Below are positions 36,634-46,254 of a stretch of 64,000 nt of DNA, one piece after another. The position numbers were made by a program, and so were the translations under genes. Positions within the stretch are counted from its first letter, which is position 1; every line of letters starts with the position of its first letter. Below the pieces are notes generated by a model. The model worked only from the letters and a program-made list of their open reading frames with translations, ran no database searches and was not told where the DNA came from. Origin of the DNA: Grammothele lineata (Eukaryota > Basidiomycota > Agaricomycetes > Polyporales > Polyporaceae); assembly GCA_002150815.3 (NCBI GenBank), contig NDFF03000013.1, positions 744,001 to 808,000 on the forward strand, read 5' to 3'.

Positions 36634-39077
36634 TCAGGCCGTCTCCGGACGGAGGCCGTTCCCTTTCGAGCCATCCTTCTCCATGAGAACGACTTCGTTC
36701 GTCGGCGGAGTAGGCGGTGAGCTTGAAGTGACACTCTGGTCGGGATTCGCACCGTCCGCTGTCTCCTCATCCTTCGCCTTCTTGTTCTTCTTGCCGCCCG
36801 AGCGCCGCCCAAGGTCCGCCTCCTGCGCGGTGAGGGAGAACAAGAAGCCAACCGCAACGAAAGGCACGGTGGCTATCATCATGGTACTGAACGCCTTGCC
36901 GTACGACTTCGAAGCGGCCGTTTGGACGGCCTGTGGCAACGATCTCGCATTGCTCAAGTCCTTCAGCTGGTCAATATACTGCGAAAGAGAGTTATTAGCC
37001 GATGGAAGTTACCGACGAAGGAAGCGTTCCTCTGGAAGACAGTGCAGGGCGGGAGCGGGCGGCGTGCAGGGAAGAGAACGTAGATCGTCCGAGAAGGGCG
37101 GGCTCGTACGCACCGGCGCTGCTTGCGGATTTTTGCGCATGTTCTCCTGAAAGACGTTCTGGATGATCGAGCCCTGCATCGCGATGCCCACGATGCCACC
37201 GAGAGACTTGCTCCACATTGTCATGGTTGTCACGCTCGCCAACAGCTCGCGCGGGACCTTGCTCTGCGCCGAGACTGTGTTCGTCTGCGCGATAAAGCCG
37301 ACACCAGCGCCGCTCAGGGCAAGGAAGACATACTCGACCGCCACGGGCAGCGTGCCGTTCAGCATGATCAACAAGCCATTTGCGACCACGTTCACGAGAC
37401 CACCGAGCCAGAGCCAGGGCCGAGTCCGGCCGGTATAGGACATGATGTAGCCGACGGCGGTGGAAAAGATCACGATTGTACCGACGCTGGGGAGACGTAA
37501 GTCAGTATGAGGATCCGGCGACTTGAATAATACGAAACGCCAGCTTTCGGCAGCTGACGCAGAGCGCACTCACTATGGTAATATTTCCAGACCGGAGACC
37601 AGCTGGTTATCGCCGCGCACGAGCTGGTAGTAGGACGGGATGTAGGCTGATAGGCCGTACATGGAACTGATAACAACAATAGCAATGAGGTCCGAATGAG
37701 GGGACGGTCCGAACAGGCCACATACACTGAAGAGAAGAAGTAATTGCCGGTTGAAGCGGTGACGTTGCGGACTTTGAACATCTGGAGGGGAATGACAGGG
37801 TACCGTGGAATGTATAGGTCATAGATGATGTAAACCGGAACCAGGATACCCCCAACGGAAAGTAAGGAGATGACCACAGCACTGTTCCACGGGAACGTCG
37901 TGCCTCCCCAAGAGAGGGCCAGCGAGAGACAAACGACGCATGCGGCTATGAGCGCAATCCCGCCGAAATCGACGTCCTTGAACGACACGCCCGGCCGTTT
38001 TCTGTTCGGGATCTTCTTCACAAAGAAAAGCAGAACGAGTACAGCTGGGCCGGACAGGATGAGGGAGATCCAGAAGCACCACCGCCAGTTGATGCGCGAA
38101 AAGATGCCTCCGAGGACCTGCGAGAACGTGGCCACACGAGCGGCATAAGTACACGTCATCGGCTTATGTTCGGAGGCAGGGAAGCAGCACTCACGGGCCC
38201 CAGAACGGTGGCAATTGCCGTTCTGGCGTACATCGCGCCGACGAACTTTCCACGGTCACGTAGGGGTACCATTTGACTGATAATAATCATGCACACGACC
38301 TGAAGAAGGTGACCGTAAGTGTAATGCACGAGGTGACACCGACGGCAACGTGTCTCACCAGCAGTCCCGCGGCTCCAATGCCTATAGCATAGTCTTAATC
38401 CGGCTGAACCATATACAAACTGTTGCAATGAAGGTGACGTACCGGCGATTGCTCGACCACAACAGAACCAGATGAAGTCTGTGGAAACCGCACAGAATAG
38501 GGTGCCGAGATCGAAGAAGGCGATTGAGAGGAAAAGCATAAGTCGAGATCCGTACAAGTCGGTCCCTCGGCCGAAGATTGGCTGGAAGACCGTAGACGTG
38601 AGTAGATACGCGAGCGAAATCCCTGTAACTACGTCAGCTGGTGCCTGGCTATGAGATACCACGGTTTCCACGTACAACTTTCTTGGGGAAGTGCGTTGAA
38701 TTCCGATGCCACAGTAGGCATTGCCGTGGAAATGATAGTCTGATCTAGGGACCCTAGGAATGCTGCAACGGAGAGCCTTGACGGAAATGAGACCCTGACT
38801 AAGTGCCAAGCGACGAAGACACGCACGCGATGAATACCAGCTGTATTTCCTTGTTTGACAGTTGCTTGGGCTCTCCATCACCAGGTGTACTCGGTGTCTT
38901 AGCATCCGGCTTGTCTGCCCCCTCACGACTCTCGAGTGAGATGCTTTCGCCCTTATCAGCGGACTCGGAGACTCGAAGGGTGCTGGCCCGCGTGAGAGAT
39001 GGCTCGAGGCTGTCTCCAGCCGAAACCGTCGTATTGGCCCGTGTCAGGCTGATCTCTGTGTCCCTCGGGGTGACCAT
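36634..39077 (-). CDS. MFS exporter, drug/H+ antiporter (14-TM) type
   Basis: About ten exons join into a polytopic transporter of roughly 550-600 residues. The N-terminal ~80 residues are cytosolic and Ser/Thr/Glu-rich. Motifs in order: FLGSLDQTIISTAMPTVASE (antiporter motif), AYLLTSTVFQPIFGRGTDLY (motif A), GRAIAGIGAAGLL (motif B region), VPLRDRGKFVGAM, VLGPVLGGIFSRINWRWCFW (motif C), and a later LPYVGTIVIFSTAVGYIMS. The C-terminus is a charged cytosolic tail with SVTSSSPPTPPTNE. It probably exports small hydrophobic compounds at the plasma membrane by proton antiport. One exon, 38359-38381, is only 23 nt and encodes GIGAAGLL. No in-frame ATG lies upstream of 39077 before a stop. It neighbours a UbiA-type enzyme on the same strand. 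Confidence 0.9.
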
Positions 39078-41054
39078 CCAACTAGCCCGCCGAGAAGCCC
39101 GTGTGCCGGACGACGCAGGGGTGTCAATGTCTTCGTCATGATCGGCAGCCGTGTTGGCCCAGGCCAGGGCCCCTTCGAATTCGTTGGGAGGTATGCTGAC
39201 CCGAATAGATTGTCTATATGCCTATATTGACAGGTAAATTTAGCTCGGTCCGCTTAGACTCGGACGACGTTATGCTCACCGCTAGATCGGCCATTATGAC
39301 TGAACTTTGCTCTAATGTACGCTTTACGGAGTGAAATTACTTGTTAGGTGTTCGCTAAAGGCCGCCGGTTAGCGAGAACAGCTGTAAGGTGCTTTGGTTG
39401 TCTCGCGAGGGGATGTGGGCGCGGAGGGCGCCATAATGACGGTCTGTAGCATGTATATGTATCGAGCGGAGTAAGGCGGCATGGCTCAGTCAACGCACCA
39501 CACTCAGCATCTGGGCTTGGGCGCCTGGTGTGCCGAGATGGGCGGATAGACGCTTCAGTAGGGTCTACGGAATCGCTGCGCCGTTAATTACTTCACTCAT
39601 AGAGCTGTGTAGAGGTTGCAGACACTCACCGTACGATGACTATCTGCAGCCATTGAAATTTCCCGGCTTACAGTAGTCCAAGTGAGACTAGAGTGTCACA
39701 GTTGCTGCAAACGACACGGTGCACTGAAGGCACTGCACGCTGGGTTGAAATTTGTGGAACACCATGACTCTAAGGCCTTGAAACTCATTTGCGTGGTATA
39801 AGGAGTCAAGGGTGAGAACATGCGAGCTTCACATACGAGCAGGGAGTAGTGGAGCCATCTGTGATATAGATCGAGCGGCCAGATATTTTATGAACGGAAA
39901 ATATGTGTACTCGTCCACGACACCGGCGCGGTCGACCTTAGCTAAATGCCCGTGGTATTAGTGTGTACTATCTTGCGATAAACTTCGGAAATCGACTGTA
40001 GCGTGTAAGGGGTAAATAAGGCACTGTTGAAAGCCCTAAGCCCGAATGAGACATGAGAGAATATATCACGACATTCGGTTCACAATGACGCCACTTTGGA
40101 TTGTGTCTGGGAGATCGAGCACCTGATTGTGAATACGGTACTATGATCGTCTAATGGGTAATGTTAAGTGCGTATCGGAGCGGACGATGAGGCCGGAACC
40201 AAACTCACGAAGGTGCAGCCGAGCTCGGAGTTGTTACAGGCACGCATGTCTGCCGGAGCCACTTCTTCTCCGGAGGTGGGATCCGATGGGACCTAGAAAA
40301 CGGACAACCGGAAGAAGGCTGTCTTCATGGTGCAGTCCGGCGAGACGATGACATTGTTTACTCGGAGCGCCTCCACCGAGGTGTAGGTCAGCTTCGATGA
40401 CTTCACCATAGCGATGATGAATCGCGCCCTCTTCGACGATCAGGGGCGGTTCAAGTTACTCTGCTTTAGGTGTATGTTCCACCCAAGTTCGAGATCTGCG
40501 ATCGCGCCGATTAAAGTGGCTTGTGAAGGCATTTATCGTCATAAAATATGTTTTTGCGTGCCACGCTAAGTGGCTAAACTGAAACGATGAGCTGGTCCCT
40601 CTGAATTGGCATGACACACGTAGCAGGGGCCCCTTATTGGTTCAGCGTACGACCATCCTAAGGGTCCTGAGATTGTGAAGATAAAACATACATCTACAGA
40701 AGGTGTCAGGATGCGGTGGAAACGTGACTGGTACCCGCGCCATGCGCAAGACGAAAGGCATACCGAAAGTCGAAGAATGATGATACGCTTGTTTGTTGAG
40801 CTCATACGAGAGACTAGAGTAGCTTATTCAGATGGACGACATTGTCAGCCTGGTATAATGTCTGTTGGTAGTGGTTGGGGACCGAAGGCTCGAATATAGG
40901 CGCCTGCCAAGATGCAGAGAACATGACGTCAGCGTCGGCATTTGCCGTTCTAGCAACAACGCCATCATGTGACCCAAACGCGGTTCGCGCTTAGGCGCCC
41001 TATTCATGTTGGGTTTTGACCTTGACCACTACTACCACCTCGGCACATGCCATC
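39078..41054. other. 2 kb intergenic region, comparatively AT-rich
   Basis: This has few frames, stops in all six and lower GC than the flanks. It includes the upstream regions of the exporter (-) and of ASE1 (+), which diverge. No gene recognised. Confidence 0.55.
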
Positions 41055-43884
41055 ATGTCGACGACGATAACCTCCTTGCTTAACTCTTTGCACACACACC
41101 TGCAATCTCAAACTCAGCTTCTCCCTACTCTCCATGCACAGCTCGGCTTACCTCCAACCGCTTTACATGACGAACTCACCACGCTGCAACAACAACTTGC
41201 GCAATGTATAGAGAGCCAAATAGATCACCGGCGAAAGCAGGTTGATGAGTGGATGGAGAAGTGCGCACTAGTAGAAGAAGAATGCTTGCGTTATGGGAGG
41301 GCGCTTGGCGGGCACTTGAAGTCATCAGGACCAAGCGTTGGAGAGATCAGGAAGGAGCAAGTCCTGCCTCGCCGATTCGAGCTCATCTCGGAACATCAGG
41401 AGAAGCTACGACAGGCGAGTACTAATTCACTTGGTTATGGCCTTGGCAACGTGTACTTTCGGGGTGGAGAGCTGCTCTGAGTCGAGTATCGGTTTTTGAG
41501 CATGACTTGACCTGTGCCCCTGCTGCAGGGGTATTCGGATGATCCGCATGCGCCCTTCTGGGACGTACCCGACGGACGTATGAGCGAATGTTCCCTCTAG
41601 CGTATTTACAGCAGCTTTCCATTCGCCCACGAAACCGGTTCCGAGTGACGGAGGGACTAGCCCATTATTCTTGCTAACTCGGAGCTTGTGCTCGTATTTA
41701 ACGCATGCATGTCGGTATATTTGCATAACTAATACATCTCGCGTCTAGCAATATCACACGAAACTGGAGCAATTGCTCAATCTCACGGGGAGGATCAAGA
41801 GTCTTGCTGGTACACTAGGTCACGACTATTTCGCATCTGATGTCGTCGAACCAATACAAGCGCAGGGTGAAGACGAGTACGACTCGAGTTCACATCGCGA
41901 CGTCACTCCTGAACGCTTTTCGCGACTAGAAAAAGAGCTCGTGCGGGGAAAGAGCGAAGTCGTAAGTACCGTACATTTCAGCAGAGATCCCCGAGCTGAC
42001 AATTCGTATGTAGGCTAAGCGACTGAGCCAACTTTCTACACATTTCGTACAGATCGACTGGCTGTATGCGGAACTCGGCATGACCCCACCATCTCTCGAC
42101 GATCTTCCATCTGCTTCCTCGTCTACCCTTGGCCTCCCTCATCCGCCTCGGTCCAGTTCATCATGCAGCAATGCAAATTCCGACCCCTTTCTGTCTACTT
42201 CCATGTCCATCGCCATGTCGACGCCAACTCCTGCATCCCGCCTCAAACCCGTCACACCCCTCATATTCCTTTCTGAGCAGACGCCAACAACGACAGAAAC
42301 GGACCACCAACGTGTCTTCGCGAAGTTCGTTGCGCGTTTGGAAGAGCTCACCGATGAAGATCTCCCAGACTCGAACGCTACCTTGGGTCTAGAAGGTGTC
42401 GAGCCTACCCAGGCGCTCATGGCTTGGGCAGAGGCGACTCGTGCAGACCTCGAGGAGACAAAGCGGCGTCGAGAAGCACACATTCAAGCCATGTACGATC
42501 AGCTAGAAGCTCTATGGCGCCGGCTCGGGGTAGCAGACGCCGATATGGACGCGTTCGTCGAGGCGCAGCGTGGAACTACCGACGAGACGATCAGGGCATA
42601 TGAAGAAGAGTTGGAGCGCATGCTTGAACTCAAGCGCGAGCGCATGGGAACGTTCATCGAGAATGCGAGGGAGGAGATCGTCAAACTCTGGGATGACCTC
42701 ATGGTCGGTGAAGAAGAGCGGGCAGATTTTGCACCTTTTGTAGATGGTGAGTTATGTTTGTCTTTAATTTGCGACATGCATTGATAAGCCGTGCAGATGA
42801 GCACACGGAGGAGCTCTTGTGTATTCACGAAGAAGAGATCAGACGTCTTAAGGACGAGCGTCGTTTGAAGGGTTCTCTGCTAGCAAGCGTCAGAAAGTAC
42901 TTTGACATCTGCGAAGACGAGAAGGAGCTTGCTGCTGCTGCAAACGACCAAAGTCGGCTCCTTGGCCGGGGACCTCGAGATCCTGGGCGACTCCTACGCG
43001 AGGAGAAGATGCGTAAGCGCGTCACGAAGGAGAAACCTCGGGTGAGTGGAAGATGATGATCAGGTGCAAGTAAAGGACGTTGACGTGTATCTCAACAGTT
43101 GGAGCAAGACCTTCTTTCGTCTATCCCTGCTTGGGAGGCGGAGACTGGTCGAGCCTTCCTCGTGCACGGCGTCAGTATGCTCCAGCTGCTTATGGATACC
43201 GTGAGCGCGAATGATAAGGAGAACGGCAATGGCAAACGCACCAAAGGGCGGGCCGGCTCTGTTCCCCCACGCGCCACAACCCCTGCCAACGGCTCCCACC
43301 ATCTTGCAGCACCGACTTCAGGCCACGGAGGCAAGTCGGGCGTTGTAACCCCCGCAGTCCGCCCAGCATCAAGCCTCGCAAGCTCGCAATCGGTGCCGAA
43401 TAAGCGACCACGACTTGGAGATTCAACTTCCACTCACACGAACGTCCGCGCGCCGCTGGGCACCAGCCGTGGACCTAACCGCGCCGTCTCGCCAACCAAG
43501 ATCCCTCACCCTGGCAAGACACCGGCAACGTCGCTGGGCTCTTCTCTTCCGCGCCCCGTCCCCCTCGCGATGCCGATCCCAAAGCCCGGCACGGTGCACC
43601 ACGCGCTCGGACACGGCCGCGTACCGTCCGCGCAGCAACCGTACTCCCACCAGCCCTACCAGACCGGCCACCGCGCGGCGTCATATGTTGCGCCATCTTC
43701 GTACGGGCGGTACAATCCCCCGCCCCCCGCCGCGGCCGCGGCCAAGAAGGCGACGCGTGCACGGCGGGAGAGCTTCAAGCCTCGCCCAAGTATGGATGAG
43801 AATTGGGCGGCGGATGCGGGCATTGGGGCGCGTCGGTGGGCTGGGCTCGCCGGCGCGTCAGTGAAGGAGGAGGAAGAGTACTGA
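41055..43884 (+). CDS. ASE1: Ase1/PRC1/MAP65 microtubule-bundling protein
   Basis: Ase1 proteins dimerise and crosslink antiparallel microtubules at the spindle midzone and in interphase bundles. Five exons (41055-41414, 41749-41961, 42014-42746, 42797-43041, 43099-43884) give 778 residues, in the family range. The N-terminal two thirds are long helical coiled-coil (LQQQLAQCIESQIDHRRKQV, VQIDWLYAELGM, ELERMLELKRERMGTFIENA), followed by the conserved microtubule-binding core around RLLREEKMRKRV (about residue 500). The C-terminus (from ~580) is Ser/Pro/basic and disordered, as in other Ase1 proteins, with several Ser/Thr-Pro sites suited to cell-cycle kinases. An in-frame ATG also lies at 41016; 41055 is preferred because it begins the family-like sequence. 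Intron 1 has a GC donor and is long (334 nt). Confidence 0.92.
41415..41748 (+). other. GC-AG intron of ASE1
   Basis: The intron begins GCGAGT right after the CAG codon at 41412-41414 and ends GTCTAG. Both sides are phase 0 and join EKLRQ to QYHTKLEQLL in open frame. The GT four bases further in leaves the wrong phase for this acceptor. At 334 nt it is much longer than the other introns of the gene (51-57 nt), so a second donor or a hidden exon is not fully excluded. Confidence 0.7.
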
Positions 43885-44828
43885 GTGCTCTTCTGACCGA
43901 TTGCATCATGGTAGGGTTCTACCTCGGCGCTCAGGATTTATCTGGATGCTACCCTGGCGGCGTCGTTGGCCGTTGTGTATTGTTGACTTATGCGGACATA
44001 TCTAAATTGAATCATGCTGTATGTTCTGTTTCCAACTCTCATCTGGGGTGGAGTTCCTTCAGGTCTATTGTTACGACTTCACGACTTATTCTTATGAGTT
44101 CGATACGACTCGATTTCGTGTACTTTTAGATAGATACCTACTAGTATGAAGACCAACCCCGAGAATCTGTTCTCGTGCTACGCTGTGCACACTTCATACA
44201 TGTTCACGTCCTAACAGAGAGACCTGTGGTACACAGCGCACAATTCACGGAGTTCGACATCTCACGAGGTCGGTCTAGCCCGTTTTATTTCGTCCGACCA
44301 TACCGGGTTTATTTGTTCTTGAGATCGTCTGTATATTCAAATGAAGCTTGCCGATTAAACGGAACTGTGAGCGTGTGGTTTCATAGGCCTCGCGAAGTCA
44401 AGTTGAGGCCAACCGGTGCGCCGAATCAGTTATACTGGACCTTCAAAGGTAAGGTTGAGTATGAGAGAACTGGCTTTGGCACAACCGTGCTTGAGAAGGA
44501 TGAGAACAGATGGGACGTTATTCGGTCTAGCAGAACGACTCAAGTCTGTGCTGAGGCGTCGACGGACGTGGCAGACTGTGGCAGGAGGTTGCCAGGACGG
44601 CGACACCGCCCGGTGCGGGGAAACGGCGCCGCCGGATGTGCCAGTGGGACAGCCACAAGCGCGTGGCGCTAGACCATAAAAGGAAGTCAACTGCGCGCAT
44701 ACTAATCCTCTCCTCCGCACTGTTTCGTCTCCCCCTCCTTCTTGTCTCCCCCGCTGTCGCTTGCTTCCACTAGACTTCATTGTTCTTCTGCTGCCACTAC
44801 TACGCCAAGACTACCCTATTCTATCATA
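43885..44828. other. Intergenic region, ASE1 downstream / GNA1 upstream
   Basis: About 0.94 kb with no supported gene. CT-rich DNA precedes GNA1 from about 44700. Confidence 0.5.
44675..44683 (+). promoter_or_regulatory. TATA-like element upstream of GNA1
   Basis: CATAAAAGG lies about 150 bases before the GNA1 ATG and just before a CT-rich leader. Position and sequence fit a core promoter; this is inference. Confidence 0.35.
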
Positions 44829-45596
44829 ATGCCTTTCACGCCCGACTCTGAACTCGAACTTCTCTTCCCTACCGACCAAATACCCACGGAAGTCAGGAAG
44901 GCACTCCCTGCCGACCTCCACGTATGTTTGAATGTTGCTACTATCTGCTCCCTTTCTCTGAACTGTGGCCTATGACAGATTCGTCCGTTAGCGTCGTCGG
45001 ACTACAGTAGGGGCCACCTCTCTATCCTCTCTGTCCTCACCGTTGTCTCCGATCCTGGCGAGGAAGCGTGGCGTGGTCAGTTTGAGGCCCAACGCGCAAC
45101 GCCGAGAACATACTACGGAATTGTAATTGTCGACAAGAACACGGACCGCATCGTTGCCGTCGGAACCGTCTTCATCGAGCGCAAATTCCTCCGCGGACTC
45201 GGCTGTGTCGGTCACATCGAGGACATCGCTGTGGACAAGAGTCAGCAGGGCAAGAAGCTCGGGCTGCGCATCATTCAAGCGCTCACCGGCATCAGCGAGA
45301 ACAGCGGGTGTTACAAGACGATCCTCAACTGCAGCGATAGTAACATTCGTGAGTATCCCGCGATCTTCGCTTGTTCCTACCCCTGCTCGTCGCGTCCTTG
45401 TTCAGTTGGGAGGCTGACGTGCACACGTTCTTCGTAGCGTTCTATGAGAAGTGCGGATACCAGAAGAAGGAGAACGAGATGGTGAGTTGCGCTTTTCCCC
45501 CGATGCAGGTTATAAGTGTGGGGAGCGTGAATGCTGATCCGCGTCCTGCAGGCGAAATATGCTCCCGTTGAGCGCGCACAAACACCACGGTTGTAG
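44829..45596 (+). CDS. GNA1: Glucosamine-6-phosphate N-acetyltransferase
   Basis: The enzyme acetylates glucosamine-6-phosphate with acetyl-CoA on the route to UDP-GlcNAc, the precursor of chitin, N-glycans and GPI anchors. Four exons (44829-44921, 44979-45348, 45438-45481, 45552-45596) give 183 residues, close to the usual 150-190. GNAT features: IRPLASSDYSRGHLSILS, the strand pair RIVAVGTVFIERKFLRG, GCVGHIEDIAVD, the acetyl-CoA pyrophosphate loop QGKKLG, CYKTILNCSDSNI and PFYEKCGYQKKENEM, then a short tail ending TPRL. The splice at SDSNI-PFYEKCG matches the family. The start has A at position -3 and begins the N-terminal extension typical of fungal Gna1. Confidence 0.96.
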
Positions 45597-46254
45597 ACGT
45601 CTACCATAGAACGGACAACTAGACGATACCTCATATCTTGCTCCATTGCATTCGCACACCTCGGACTGCACATATGTATTTGGATAATGTACTGTATATT
45701 TCCCGCCTCTGGCGAGCGTTGATTGAGTATTTCGTGACGTTATGTGCGTTAACGCCTGATGATCTTGGGCTGTACGGCTTTTTACGGTATGGTGTAGCCT
45801 TTGTGTTGTGCTATATTCTGGAGGCTGTACCATCGGCTTGAATGATGTTAGTTGGCAAGAGGAATTGTGTAGAAGTACTTACTCAATGACGTCAGATTGA
45901 CATCCCGGCAGAATACGTCTATCGCACTTTTCTGGATGTTCTTCCCTAGCACAACTATAATCGTTGGCATCTCAAACGTATAGCGACACCGGGTTGCTGC
46001 GTACACGCCATTCAACTTAACCTACAGCCTCTTTTTCTTGTGCTTCTACGCTTACTTACTCGACGTGACGTGACCCGGTGTGATGGTTGGCGTCAGTCAC
46101 ACCTCGACGCGACCCGTCACATCATCTTGGCGCGTTCGCTTGTGGCCAGGGCCCGGTTTCAGTAGCGTCTTACGCCTACCACCCTCACAGTGGCCCTTCT
46201 CACTCTCCATAATCTTCCTTTTCCCCTCTGCACTCGTTAGGGACTACTCCTGCG
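45597..46254. promoter_or_regulatory. GNA1-POL2 intergenic region with cell-cycle-type site
   Basis: About 0.66 kb that should contain the POL2 promoter. TTGGCGCG at 46127-46134 resembles an E2F/MBF core, and ACGCGA-type and tandem GACGTGACGTGAC sequences lie at 46062-46074 and near 46106. G1/S control of replication genes by MBF/E2F-type factors is established in fungi; binding here is inference. Confidence 0.4.

Noticed and set aside
41016..41054. Upstream in-frame ATG for ASE1
   Set aside because: It adds a Thr-rich 13-residue stretch not seen in the family. The ATG at 41055 is preferred, though both remain possible.
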